Shown one piece after another: positions 10,901 to 22,240 of a DNA stretch of 64,000 nt. The notes beneath the pieces were generated by a model that had not been told where the DNA came from, made no database searches, and saw only the letters and a list, made by a program, of their open reading frames with translations. Made by a program: the position numbers and the translations under genes. The first letter of the stretch is position 1. Each line of letters begins with the position of its first letter. Origin of the DNA: Lethocerus indicus (Eukaryota > Arthropoda > Insecta > Hemiptera > Belostomatidae); NCBI GenBank assembly GCA_019843655.1, contig JACDQD010000006.1, forward strand, positions 2,782,034 to 2,846,033, written 5' to 3'.

Positions 10901-13322
10901 TTGAACGCGATAGTCTCAATTTAACGGTCGAAATATAATTTTTCACTCGATTGAAATTAATCGAAAATATCGATTGTTTAGTAATGCGTTGTGCAGATCT
11001 ATTAAAGTAAAGTGGTATTGTAATTTCGTAGACCGTCGAACACTTGTAGGCGGCCAGACAGCATTGAATCGACGAAATGATGATCTCCTGGAACATGAGC
11101 CCTCCGAACAACTCGTTCATTTCTTTGACAAGCCTGCAACAACAACAAGTAGAGACATACATAATTATTCGAGCAGAAATTAATTTTAATAAAGTGAAAA
11201 CTATTATTTTGTGGGTTTCCTCACCGTTTTTCAAACAACGTTTTTTTTGTTAATAATATTAATAGTTTGAATTTTTTTCCACTAAAAATATTGCTACGGC
11301 GATTATTGAATAGCGATTTAATCTCCCATAATGGCCTGTGGGTTGTATATTCTCGAATTTGATCAAAGCTCTGGTCTCGTGATTTATTTACAGTTACACC
11401 AAATGTTGAAACTACAATGGAAATTTTCCCTTATGCAGTGTAAATTGGTGAAGTATCCAAATATACCGGCTGGATGACCGATCATTTTGTCCGTAATTTA
11501 GTGTTTGTTTTTGTTTTTTAACCTTTTTTTATTTTGTACAACTAACATTGAATGTTATAAGTACAAATGCTGTATGTATTTATTTTTCACATGTATTTCC
11601 ATGTATTTCCATGTAAATCCAATCTATTAAAGATACACGTCGATAATAGGGATATCTCTCGTTTCGCGTTGTTAATTACCTGATAATTTCTACGTGTCGG
11701 TTAACGCAGTAGCCGAGGTTGGCGGCGTAGCCTTCCTTGTCGGTGTAGAGTTTGGAGAAGCTGTCGCAGAGCATGGATATCTGCACTATGAGGTGGGCGG
11801 AGAGGCTGGCGAAGATGCTGTAGACGACGCCGAGTGTGACGCACGGTAGCATGATCATCAGGGTCTGGAGGGTGCCCTGGGTGGGTAGGTGGGCGGTCAG
11901 CGGCGGCGGCAGCCAGATGGCCGGGAACGGCTCCTCGCCGGCCCACAGGCTCATGCCCAGGGTGCCAAAGCCGATCGTCCAACAGCTCCCGATGAACATC
12001 TTCGGCAACAGGGCCGACAGCCTGCTGGCCCGGTCCAGCCGCCGCTTGCCCCGTATACCGTCGTCGGTCGCGTCGTACAGGCGTTCGACTGCCTCTGCAA
12101 ACCAACAAAATACTGTGGCTAGAACCTCGTTTATTATTCGGGTACAGATGTACGGAGAGATAGATGGAAAACTACCGTATTCCAAACCCTCGCAAGCTAC
12201 GTAGTGGGTCCTCATCCTCAAATCCTACTTTGAGGACAGGTTCTTGAGAGTTAAGGAAGGCCAAGAGCTATCCGACTACTAGCGAAGCGTCTGTCCCTCA
12301 AGGTAGTGTCCTAGTAGGTCCACTACACACAATATATACCTCCGATATGCCTACATATCCTTCTACAGTCCTCGCCACAATTCGCTGATGACACATGCCT
12401 CATCACCTCAACTACAACCATCAATCTCCAAGAGCACCTTTCCAACATCCCCATACCCGACCGAAAATAACAGATCTAAATCGTTAATTTGGACTCGTAA
12501 ACTGGCAATAGTCAACAAACTGACGACATATAAAGCTATACTAAAACCGACACGGACATACGGAATAGAACTATGGGGTTCCGCCAAGAAATCCAACATC
12601 GCTCGCATCCAAACATTCCAGTCAAAAGTCCTTCGTACCATCCTTAATGCTCCCCGGCTATGTTTTTAACCGAACAATCCATAATGACCTCAACATACCA
12701 ACAGTCGACTAAGTCGCAAAATCACGCTTCCTTAAATTCCATTCCCGCCTCTCTCCACATCCAAATCCACTCGTCCAGTCCCTTTCCTCTTTTACCCATC
12801 CATTATCGGCTTAAACGCCACTGGCCTAGAGACTTTCTGTAGGCCGGATACGGTTCAAAAGTACCATCACTGGATGGCGTCTTTATCGAGTGAAACAAGT
12901 GAAACTAATCAAACAAACCGCAATCGTACCTATAACTGGCATATAGTTGATTGTACAATAAATAAAGTTAAAGGTATTGTGGAAGTAATTTATGTTACCA
13001 TCGATAAAAGATTTTTACGAATAGATTCCTAGAACAGCGATGGCCCACCTATGAGGTCTATGATTCTGCGAGCTCTGGTCGGCAGCACGAAGAGCTTGTA
13101 TATGACGTGTATCATGACCGAGGTGTAGAGGATGCCGGCGAGGCGGGCGTCCGTGTCGGCGTCCGGGTCCATTGTCTTGACGACGATAGAGCCGGCCACC
13201 AGGAGTCCGAACAGGAACATGGAGTAGTTGATGGGGCCGGGGCGACCCCCGGGGTCAGAGGGCAGAACGCCCAACAGCCGCATCAGAAGCCGGGGAAAAG
13301 CGAACGGTCTCACCCCGGCCAT
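7980..13322 (-). CDS. Insect odorant receptor, six exons, complete (OR-B)
   Basis: Second receptor of the tandem cluster. Exons on the minus strand are 13322-13049, 12094-11680, 11133-11034, 10745-10638, 8929-8774 and 8045-7980, giving 372 aa. The start is the ATG at 13322-13320 (MAGVRPFAFP); in-frame sequence upstream to 13367 has only a TTG start and is not used. Intron 1 is phase 1 and joins DLI to EAVERLYD. Family marks are FQEIIISSIQCCLAAYKCS in exon 3, PLLLCWCGEKIKE in exon 4, AYSTAWYE and MDFVQYSL in exon 5, and TAYSYFTVLESLD in exon 6, which extends a few residues past its neighbours to SSWV. Intron 1 holds a sense-oriented relative to the plus strand (antisense to the gene) Jockey-type LINE fragment at 12205-12980; intron 4 holds a GAAT tetranucleotide repeat. 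No disabling change is seen, so I treat it as functional. Confidence 0.87.
9398..9424. repeat. GAAT tetranucleotide microsatellite
   Basis: About six copies of GAAT/GAAC in OR-B intron 4. The rest of this 1.7-kb intron (8930-10637) shows no recognised element. Confidence 0.8.
12205..12980 (+). mobile_element. Jockey-type LINE fragment in OR-B intron 1
   Basis: A 5'-truncated non-LTR retrotransposon. In several frames it shows reverse transcriptase pieces (ILKSYFEDRFLRVKEGQE, a damaged VPQGSVLGP-like block near 12290, FADDT-like block near 12385) and the family's C-terminal part (TYGIELWGSAKKSNIARIQ). It ends in the family 3' UTR (GTTGATTGTACAATAAATAA). Stops, frameshifts and an internal deletion near 12455 make it dead. 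It is antisense to OR-B. Confidence 0.8.
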
Positions 13323-15030
13323 GGCCACCACCGAAGAAGCCTCTTCAAGAATACAAATCTCTCTCAAAATTCAGGTTTACGTTTATATATTACATATTTC
13401 AGTATATATTGTTTTAACTTTTTCATTGCCACAACTATAAAATCAAGGACATTGACGTTCAATGGGGCTTTCCCCATTTTTCAATTTTATTTCGCTGGTA
13501 CGCTTTAATTTCGTGGCCACATCCTTTCTTTGGAAGCCTTTAAGGAACTTTTGAGATAATTAGGACTAAGCGACAATTTTGGACAGTAGGATTAGGCCGT
13601 CTTGTAATTCTGGAGTTCCTTTTTCAATCGCTAAATCAGGTCTTTTAAACTTTGTCCTTAAAAGAGCTAGATCAGCACAAAAACCAGTTTCTCATAAGTA
13701 AGATGTTACGAATGAAAATCTTCTTTAAATTTGAAATCAAACAACAGTTGAATTTTCGCAATACACAGTTCCGCGCAGTAAATTCCATTCTGCAATCGCT
13801 TAAGATATGATTTCTTTTACGACAGTAAAAGAATTAGAACTTTCGATCAATGTCATTTAGGATTCGGTGTTAACAAATAAACAATAGTTCATCTTTTGAG
13901 CTAACTGAATCGTTTATTTTTTATTTGTAAACGCATATTCCTATTTCCCGTAATCCAGTTTTAATCTTAATATGGAGTTTTTTAAATATAGAGTTATAAG
14001 TCCCTCCTTAGAAGTGAATTTTGTAGGTTTCAAAATAATCAAAATGAAAAAAGTTGTGGACAAATTGAAGCTCGTTATATTAGTTTCCTCTGTCTGAACA
14101 AATGAATAATTACCTGTACCTTAGTTTGTCGACGTGGACGACGACGACGATATACCTGGAGGTGTTGAACGCCGGGGAGTGGGGCGAGGGTAGTGCCGAC
14201 CGGGTCAAGTTTCTATCAAGTGACTACCAATAATAGATAAACCTAGGCCCTATAACAAATTGAATAGCTTGATTTCCGACCCCTACCATTTTGGGTCCTC
14301 GTTTTCGCCATTTAATATTCTGCTTTTAACCACAGACCCGCGCGTTGCTCGGGTGGCAAAACCGTTCGTCGATAATAAATTGATAGTTTTTCACGGAACG
14401 CGGAAAAATCATATATATTCATGAACACAATGGCATGGCAACCTTACAATAAATATTGTATATAATTTTTTATTTCATTATTTTAAATTGAAAATTTTAA
14501 ATTTGTTTATTTAGAATCAGTAAATTAATTAAATTATAAAGAGTACCCAGGATATATTCATTATTCTTACCCCTGTCCACGTTAGGTACTAGACATGCTG
14601 TCGTTTATTATAATTTAAGTTATATTTAAATGAATAAAACCTCCGGGGTAATTACAGTAGTAATTTTCTGGTCGGAGAGACCCGGGTGGTAGCATTAGGG
14701 TGCCCATGGGAAATAATTAATAATTCTTATTAATTAAGATTTTTATTCGCAAAACAATTATCATGTTGTTTTTAATTCATAGCATTAACTTTTCAGTTGA
14801 ATGGTGTTTTACTAATTACATTGTCAGAGTTATTAATTCCGATTATTGATCGGAAAAGAGAGTTCAAAACTCAGCAGAATACTTTTGTCAGTTCCAATTT
14901 GTAATTTCCAAATAATGAATTGGGAGAGTTAAGCAGGTTTAAATTTCCAGTGGGCGCGGGGTCGATGCCTGCTCAAGTCGAACTTGTATATGACATCTTG
15001 CAAATTTTATATCGGATTAATTTAGAATAG
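13323..15030. other. Intergenic stretch between OR-B and OR-C
   Basis: AT-rich, no exon and no full transposon recognised. The OR-B promoter should lie just above 13322. Confidence 0.4.
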
Positions 15031-15101
15031 CTGTTTTGTGGTCTGCCAGGAGTTGGAATACCAAAAAAACCAAACCAGCGAGAGGAGACAGAAACACACG
15101 A
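15031..15101. repeat. Collapsed head-to-head Penelope-like pair
   Basis: The 3' end of one copy in minus orientation (AGCTGTTTTGTGGTCTGCCA) is followed after the GGAATACC segment by the plus-orientation block AAACCAGCGAGAGGAGACAG. The whole centre, including the hammerhead, is missing, as if two inverted copies collapsed by deletion. Confidence 0.6.
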
Positions 15102-15286
15102 AGCAAGGAAACTAATGGAAAAAATTACACGCCTTGTATTTTTTCAGGTTGAATGACTTGTCTATTCAAACTTTCGTAGTGAGTTGTTTAATGTGTCCAT
15201 CTAATGCTAATTTTTATGGTGGGATCACTTTCGAGTTTCGAGTGCTGTAGTGATAGTGATAGTGATGCCGATGAGTAAAGGGCACG

Positions 15287-18200
15287 CTAGACGAGCTCCA
15301 GGGACTGGAGTACGGTGAAATAGCTGTAGGCCGTCTGCAGAACCTGCGAACAAAGGTAGAAACAACAATTTTAACCCCAGTTTACGTTACGAAATCATCA
15401 ATTAATTCACAATTGGACCATCTCCAGGGGTGGGAGGAACGACGAAGAATCCTCACCAGTGAATACTGGACGAAATCGAAATTGAAAAGGTTCTTGTAGT
15501 GCAATTTCATGTGGCGATTGGCGGCCGTCATCAACACTCTGACCGTCTTCTTGTCCCCGTAGGATTGCGAATACCATTTCGAAGAGTAGGCCGCCAACGA
15601 TATCCTCGAGCTCTGTACAAAACCAAGTGTTTAAACCGAGAATTTTAAATTTTTCAAAAGTAAATCGAACAATAGGCGGGATAATAACGATGATTTATAA
15701 GTTTTCGCGAATGATATACTACCATATCTTTCAACCTTTCACCGCACGAGCATATTATGAGTGGCATGAGTGTCGTTATGGCGAAGTCGAAACAGAACAC
15801 GTTGTTGCCCTTGGCCAGCAGTTTCATTTGCTGCAAATGGAAAAAAAAATTTCAGATTATTAGAAATGTGGATGATATTTAAAAATTACTGAGGGCCTTT
15901 CAATAAAAATGTTTTTGAAAAAGTGTAATTTCTTTGTTGCCGAAAATAAATTATATTTTTCAACGAATGGATAAAGTTTATTCGGATATCAAAGCGGAGA
16001 GCTACCTGTGAGCATAGGAATGCCGATAGGCAGCACTGTACGGATGAGAGAAGTATTTCTTGAAATAGAAGGTCGCCGAACGTCGAATTCATCTCGTTAA
16101 CAAGCCTGGAAAAGTGGACTTATCATTGATTGGTCTGCATCGTATTATCTAACTGGAAATATCGGTTTTTGACAGTACTTTTCACATAAGCAGTCGACAT
16201 TGCGTTCTGCATTACTGAAAGTAACGAGAAGTCTTAACAAGAATTGTAATGATACACCAAGTGGATACAATTTTTCCCTCTTCTAGTCTGACTCAGTGTT
16301 CTTTGTCTACAGAAAAAAAACTGAAGGTTGATCAGATTTAAGTATTCCTGTATGTTGTCATCGTACTGCACGCGTTTTCATAGAAATATGTTTCAGAGGT
16401 TTATTCCTCATCCTAATCCAATCGTTCAGTCCCTTTCCTCTCTCACCCATCCATTATCCCCACCGCGATGGCTTAAACGCCACTGGCCCAGTGGATTTTT
16501 CATAAATCATATGAAAAAGGGCCGTCATTGGGTGGTTTCTTTATCGAAACAAACACGTGAAAAATATACATGTATCAATTGTACTTATAAATGTAAAGTT
16601 GATTGTACAAAATAAAAAAGTTAAAAAAAAGAATTTTAATTTCTGTTTATGAGTTTCCAGTTATGCAGATTTATCCCCTCGATTAATTATTATAAAATAT
16701 AATTGAGAGTAAGCCGATTCACCGGCGGACTGAAACTCTCTTTCAATTATTTCTTTTGTCCCAACTTCCTATTGAAAATCAAGTGCGGTACCTGGGACTA
16801 CTCTTAGACAGAAGACTGACATGGAACCCACATATGCAAGACTGAAACGTACAGAAACGAAACGACGCTACAAATTATTACTAAGACTCTTCGACTACAG
16901 ATCAAAACTATCACTCTCGAACAAACTGTTAATTTACAACTGCGTACTGAAACCTGTCTGGGCCTACGGAATCGAACTGTGGGGAAGCCGTCTAATTCTT
17001 ATAGACCCCAATCCTTGCAATCCGTAATCCTTCGTAAAATTACCAACGCCCCACCACATGTCTCTAACAGTATAATTCACAATGACCTAAAAGTCCCATT
17101 CGTTCGAGAATCAGCAGCTTCCCGGTATAAATCCTTCCATTCCAAACTATGCCTTCATTCCAATCCCTTAATTCAACAACTTTCCTCGCTTCACCTTCCC
17201 GAAAAGCCACGCGATTTCCTTACAACCCGAGTAAGGGCAGGAGCGGGAGTACCATCATTGCGTGGCTTCTCCTTCGAGAGTTCACTGAGTGAGTGTCATG
17301 TGAGAGCAGTGTCACTAGATACAATATAAAAAATTGTAGTCGTGACTGTAACAATAAATGAGAAAAAAAAATTATTTCTTTTACTCATTTTGAGTTTATA
17401 ATATATTAAGGTGTCTTCGGTTCGAGGGCACACCATAAAAGCTATTTTAAAACTGACAAAGGTGTTGACCTCATGATCTGTATGTGCAGAGCGACGCAGC
17501 TGGAGAGGTCGGCCTTGACGTCGGGGGACTTGTCGAGGGAGCGGAGTCGACGACAGAGCGTGGATATGTGGGCCGAGAGGTGTACAGTGAGGCCGGTGAG
17601 TATGCCGTAGGGGACGGCCAGGTAGGCGGTGGGCACGAACAGGGAGGCCGTCTGCAGTATGCAGACTGAGCGGATGTCGGTTAGCGGGGTCCAGAGGGCC
17701 GGGTAGGGAGGACGTCCCGTGTACAGGCTGGCGGGTAGGGCCACCACCAGGGTGGCGGAGCACACCGCCAGGTACACCTGCACCATAATACGGTCGGATA
17801 AAAGCCCAGAACGGCCGTCAGTGTATCACAGAAAGATGCAATATTAATGCACTACTAGTGACGATTTCCAGGGGAAGAAGACTCAAAATGAAATACTCGA
17901 TTAAAAGGACAAAATAAACTATTGGGTCGGCAAATAAATAATTGCGGATTCTTCTCATCTCTGGGTGTGTGCACACTTATGTCGTGCATTTTTCGGTACG
18001 CACGACGAATAGTTGGCATGTAATAAACATTTCAGAACACTCTATAGGTTTGAAGATGTAAACATGCGTAAAAATACAAATAACGCGACGAAACCCGCAA
18101 TGACTTAGTTGCCGACCCAATAGGTGTAAAGTCCAAAGGAACCGGTTAAGTTAAATCGTTATAGGAAACAAATTTTAAAACGAGTCAATGGAAATTAAGC

Positions 18201-18933
18201 CAAAAGGAATCAATTCAATAGAACATAAATTTCCCCGCTACACATGATCCCATTCCTTCACTTCCACGCATGCGCACTCCTTCCTGTGAATTGCCCGAGA
18301 GCTGAAAAGTATTCCCTTGTATGATAAAAATCCCGGTTCCTGAAGTTCCACTTCCGCCTTTCTCCTCATCCTAATCCACTCGTTCAGTGATCACCTCGGA
18401 CAGTAGTTAAATCATGTCAAAAACAGAAGCGCCATCATCGGGTGGTTTCATTATCGAGACAAACACTGTAAAGTTGATTGCGCAAAATAAAAAAAATATT
18501 GTAGGATAAATTAAGTTGGCGAACAAAATGTCCGGTTTGATTCCTTCTGAAGACCACTAATGTATCTGATTGTGCTTACCTGAGGTACTAGCTGGGCTAT
18601 GCGCGTGGCCCTCTTCGAATTCTCCCCAGTGAGCCGCTCGACGTGGACGGTCATCGCCAGGATCCTGGGTCCCCTTATCTTGAGCACGACCAGCTTGCAC
18701 GTAATGTGTAGCATGCCGACGGCGTAGAGGACGGCCTCCATGAGGGTGACGGAGGCGGCCTCGGAACCGCCGCAGATCCTGACGACGAGCGACACCCAGG
18801 TGTAGGCCAGGGTGGAAAAGAAGAGCGCCTGACAGCCGAGGTAGAGCCAGCGGTAGGGGCCGTCGGCCCCGATCATACCCGCGGCTTTCATCAGCTTCCT
18901 AGTGAAGTCGAACGGCCCTATCTCGCCCGCCAT
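15287..18933 (-). CDS. Insect odorant receptor, six exons, complete (OR-C)
   Basis: Third receptor of the cluster and the most upstream in transcription order. Exons on the minus strand are 18933-18580, 17777-17470, 16105-16006, 15830-15723, 15612-15457 and 15343-15287, giving 360 aa. The start is the ATG at 18933-18931 (MAGEIGPFDF). Exon 1 is longer (118 codons) than in OR-A or OR-B, because intron 1 lies further into the protein. Family marks are FQEILLSSVQCCLSAFLCS in exon 3, PLIICSCGERLKD in exon 4, AYSSKWY and FDFVQYSL in exon 5, and TAYSYFTVLQSLE in exon 6. Intron 1 contains a mariner-type MITE and a LINE 3' end; intron 2 contains two further LINE fragments. The exons are undamaged. Family assignment is firm; ligand is unknown. 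Confidence 0.87.
16398..16625 (+). mobile_element. Jockey-type LINE 3' end in OR-C intron 2
   Basis: Only the end of the second open frame (PIVQSLSSLTHPLS, then RWLKRHWPSGF in another frame) and the 3' UTR with GTTGATTGTACAAAATAAAA remain. Confidence 0.75.
16785..17372 (+). mobile_element. LINE fragment of a second Jockey-type family
   Basis: Encodes YLGLLLDRRLTWNPHMQ, then KLLLRLFDYRSKLSLSNKLL, LKPVWAYGIELWGS and ASRYKSFHSKLCLHSNPLI, with frameshifts. The 3' end is CTGTAACAATAAATGAGAAA, different from the first family but shared with the copy at 24030-24297. Inside OR-C intron 2, antisense to the gene. Confidence 0.78.
17922..18120. mobile_element. Mariner-type MITE in OR-C intron 1
   Basis: Ends are inverted repeats: TTGGGTCGGCAAATAAATAA at the left and the reverse complement of TTGGGTCGGCAACTAAGTCA at the right. 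The 199-bp element is flanked by TA on both sides, the target duplication of mariner. No coding sequence remains. A lone copy of the right end lies at 55253-55277. Confidence 0.82.
18350..18495 (+). mobile_element. Jockey-type LINE 3' end in OR-C intron 1
   Basis: Matches the 3' part of the first LINE family (CCTCATCCTAATCCACTCGT; GTTGATTGCGCAAAATAAAA), with internal loss. Confidence 0.65.
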
Positions 18934-19116
18934 CACTTAAAGTTCCCAACTGCAAAACCCAAGTTAACATCAATCAGAAAGTATACGACGTGCAGTTAAT
19001 AAGTCAAACAAAACGTCGGTTAAACGACGATTTGAGAAACTGTCCATTTTTCACCGCTCTACTGTGTTTTATTTTTGAATATTTAAATTGAATTTATTTA
19101 AACTCATCTTAAGATT

Positions 19117-19250
19117 AGTTTAACATACCTGTTTTGTGGTCTGCGAGGGGTTGGAATACCGTAGGTTTGTTGTGTTTCTGTCTCCTCTCGCTGGGGTTTG
19201 GTCTTTTGCTAGACCGGTTTCGGCTGCTCGCCATCTTCAGTAGCGATTGT
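19117..19250 (-). repeat. Penelope-like terminal repeat with intact hammerhead
   Basis: Minus-orientation copy from the hammerhead region to the common 3' border. It lies directly downstream (minus strand) of the reverse transcriptase fragment at 19255-19600, which is why the repeat family is assigned to Penelope-like elements. Confidence 0.8.
19208..19244 (-). ncRNA. Minimal hammerhead ribozyme motif, intact
   Basis: Read on the minus strand: stem I strand GCTA, core CTGAAGA, stem II GGC/GCC around a GAGCA loop (with one extra T before it), core GAAA, palindromic stem III ACCGGT, cleavage site TC, and stem I strand TAGC, which pairs perfectly with GCTA. Predicted cut after the C complementary to 19212. 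Stem III is a loopless palindrome, so cleavage would most likely need a dimer, as known for the small hammerheads of Penelope-like elements. Activity is not shown. Confidence 0.65.
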
Positions 19251-19254
19251 TTTA

Positions 19255-19600
19255 CGTTCTTTATCATATTTTTCACTGGATAGGGGGTATTTGTCTAGTC
19301 GGTCTGTGAGGTATTTTAGTGCAGCTAATTTTAGTTGGTGGATGATTGTGTCTGTGGTGGTGTCTTTTCTAAAAATGTCAAATGTGAGTCTATCTTTTTC
19401 TTTTTTCTATGGCGACGACTAAGAAATTAATTTGGTCATTTTTCTCTTTCTCTATCGTGTATTGTATTTTTGGGCGGAGGAGGTTGAAGTCATTTAATAT
19501 TTCGTCGGGGTTGTGGTGGTCTGTGATCAGTAGTGTGTGTCGTCTACGTATCTGTTCAGTGGCTGATGTTGTATTTCTTTTTAAGTGTCTCAAGTTAACT
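19255..19600 (-). mobile_element. Penelope-like reverse transcriptase fragment
   Basis: Minus strand encodes RYVDDT (the catalytic YVDD box) in one frame, then after a frameshift LITDHHNPDEILNDFNLLRP and KIQYTIEKEKNDQINFLV, then after another FDIFRKDTTTDTIIHQLKLA and LKYLTDRLDKYPLS. The order YVDD, then x-I-Q-Y-T-x-E-x-E, then F-x-I-x-R-K-x-T-x-T-D is that of the C-terminal part of Penelope-type reverse transcriptases. Two frameshifts and truncation make it dead. No GIY-YIG endonuclease part is visible. Confidence 0.75.
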
Positions 19601-19613
19601 CGATAACTCAAGA

Positions 19614-19702
19614 TAACGCTACTGAAGATGGCGAGCAGCCGAAACCGGCCTAGCAAAAGGCCAAACCAGCGAGAGGAGACAGAAACACCACAAACCTACG
19701 GT
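19614..19702 (+). repeat. Penelope-like repeat copy, inverted at the element's 5' side
   Basis: Plus-orientation copy facing away from the reverse transcriptase fragment. The hammerhead core CTGAAGA and GAAA are intact, but the cleavage triplet is changed (CCGGCC instead of CCGGTC). The same change is compensated on the other side of the overlapping hairpin (AGGCC instead of AGACC). Confidence 0.75.
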
Positions 19703-20690
19703 CATCTTAAGATTATTGAGGGTATAATATTGTTCATAAGTAATAACAATTAAACTAGTCTCATTAACTGTAAGGAGTCAGTTAATTGGTAATATATTCA
19801 TTGGGTTTTTTTTCTAGCATTTACATAATATAACGTTTTTGAGAGATCATCACCGATATCTATTTTTTAGATCTTATTTGAGAAACTAAAGACACGATAT
19901 CGCGTTGAATAATGCAAAACAGTTCATTTACCGGACAACACCCTGCGCGGACAAAAATAAAGTGGAAATAACCCTTAAAGACTCGAAAACTGGCTCTGCT
20001 AGGAAAATAATTTTCGAAATTTCCCCCGAAATTTTCTGGGGGCATCATATTGTGGATACCCGGTATAGGTGCTATATTGAAACGTATATTGCGAGACTAG
20101 TTCACCCGATTATGTTCATTGCTCACCCGAGAAGTTTACCTAATGTGGCCTGAAGAATAACTGAAGAACTGGAAACAACTCGTCGAAGGAAGTTCAGTTG
20201 TGTGTTCGTTCGGAAATTTAGCGCGTGGGTGTGTGCCCGTGGGTGTCAGCCGGTGTCTCCGATAGCGCTTAAATATTGCGCCATCACGGGCGCAAATTGA
20301 GGTAATTTCGAGGTAATTTTCACGCGGCCATTATCTCTCGCCCGTTCTCGAATTCCAGCACTGTTTAGCGTTCGATTCCGACCCACCGTCATTATTCCCG
20401 GTACCAGGACGGCCCGCAGTTGCTTGCTGCATTCCCTGTACACTCGAGGGATATAAATAAACTGACGAGCATGGCGTGAAACCGAAACCGGGTCCGGCTT
20501 TTGCGGCGAATTGAAATCGGCCGAGCCTACAATCAATTACCTGCTTTGAAGCTAGATAGGTTTGTAGTGTGAACAACAGTGATAGGGGCTGTAGGTACCT
20601 GTAGGGGTAAAAAATTCCTTATATAATAGCAGACTAATATATACTTAACTGATATATATATAGTTTATTTTGTTTTTAGTTCATTCTCCC
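19703..20690. other. Unclassified intergenic stretch
   Basis: Open frames at 19905-20153 (+) and 20246-20576 (-) have no recognisable motif. No repeat family identified except nearby borders. Confidence 0.35.
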
Positions 20691-20744
20691 TTATTGGTGG
20701 CATGTGTGAATGTTTCGCCCCCAATACTCCCCGTCAACTGGTTC

Positions 20745-20777
20745 TGCCTCTCGCCATCTTCAGTAGCGTATTGTGGA
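20745..20777 (-). repeat. Short Penelope-like hammerhead relic
   Basis: Minus strand reads ACGCTACTGAAGATGGCGAG, the left half of the hammerhead, with the rest diverged. Confidence 0.5.
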
Positions 20778-21010
20778 AGTGATTCGTTCTTGTATTTCGG
20801 CCTTTTTTTCTACCTCTCCAGGGTTGTTGGGTTTTCGAAATTTTCCAGTCTCCGAACAAGGTCCAATCCGATTGGAGCAAATTCACTCCGAAGACGTCCT
20901 TATAATACACATGATGATTAGAGTCGATTATGGAGATAAAGTTTAGTTCGGGGGTTCAGTTTTTTAACCATTCACCAGGCAGTATTGAGAGCGATACACA
21001 AATGCCACCC

Positions 21011-22195
21011 AGAAGAGAGAATGGACCGAGGAGCGTCCCAAATAAAATACGGACATCTTTAAAATTAAAAACAAAAAATCGAATTAATAACGACATAACA
21101 CATATTGTTTCTTTTTTAAAAATCACCATCCGATTAGATAGCACCTAAGGAAATGGTGGGGCAGTTGCGTAACGCGAGTCGTAAATTATTTTTTACGGCA
21201 CAATTTACGACTTTCGTTATTATTTGATAACGCCGTTTTTTCATTCTAAACAGCGATCTGTTTAGGTCAGTAACACGTACGAGATAGGACAACGTGAAAA
21301 AGAAAATATTTTATGATTCTAGATTTATTCGGGGTGTTCGCCAACTGAATTAAAAATATGATACAATATCTTTCAGCGTTCAGGCAATGTGTTGATCCTG
21401 GTAACAGGACAGAGCGCCGATATGCACATGCTGCGATGCCCATCGGACCCCCTCCAAGTGCGCATGCGCGGCAGAGGAAGAATGTGATCACGCGCTACGG
21501 ATGAAGCCAGAAGAGATTCACACAGGAAGAGACAATTCACAGGAATGGATTTTTCCCGTCTCCCATCCGCTATCCTGGGACTGATTTATTTAAGTTTCTC
21601 CCACCGTCAGTAGACAACACAAACAGGGATAACAGAGGGATAAGTATTCCTAACGAAGATTTGAGAGGAGTAGCTCTCACGATGGAGAAGAAATAAATTA
21701 CTTGAAAAGTTAAAGTAAGAAGTCAGAAAAAATAATGAACTAAAGAAATTGTTCTCAGAATCTGACTGTCGGGGACGGTGCAGCCCTGTCTAGTCTATAT
21801 GTTAACAAATTATATGGGATGGGACAATATGAAAATAAAAAGAAATAAAAAACAGAGAAATCGTGGGTAGGTATTGTGTGGAGCAGGGGGCGGGAGGGGT
21901 CGGTATGAATTATTCGCCGGGATTTTAAATGACAATAGGAAGAGGTGCAGCAGTGCTACCGGCCGCGGCGGAAAGCGTGAATTGTTCATGAGCCGTGACA
22001 CAACAGGCGGGAGTGCCGCTTTTAAATAATACAGCGTTAATTTGGGCCGGCGTCTTATATTCCTGTGCCGGCCTGTCCACCGTTCAATTATTGTTCCTCT
22101 AAATACGTAGGCAGGAGGCGGGCATGAAGGGAAAAATATCGATACCCCCCCCCCACTCCATCTATTACACCACAATCACACACAACTGATACACT
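21011..22195. other. Unclassified intergenic stretch with C tract
   Basis: Holds the third copy of the GCGCATGCGC-type motif (21458-21500, minus), a run of ten C at 22146-22155 and no gene. The 121-codon frame at 21810-22175 (-) is proline-rich from the C/G bias and is not supported. Confidence 0.35.
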
Positions 22196-22203
22196 TTACA
22201 GAC

Positions 22204-22240
22204 ACTCTTCACTGATGCTAGACCGGTTTTCTTCAGTAGC
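22204..22240 (-). repeat. Penelope-like relic with stem II deleted
   Basis: Minus strand reads GCTACTGAAGAAAACCGGTC then TAGC. Both stem I strands, the core and the cleavage site are kept, but the whole stem II loop is gone. Confidence 0.55.

Noticed and set aside
21810..22175. 121-codon proline-rich minus-strand frame
   Set aside because: Composition follows the local G-rich tract and there is no family motif.
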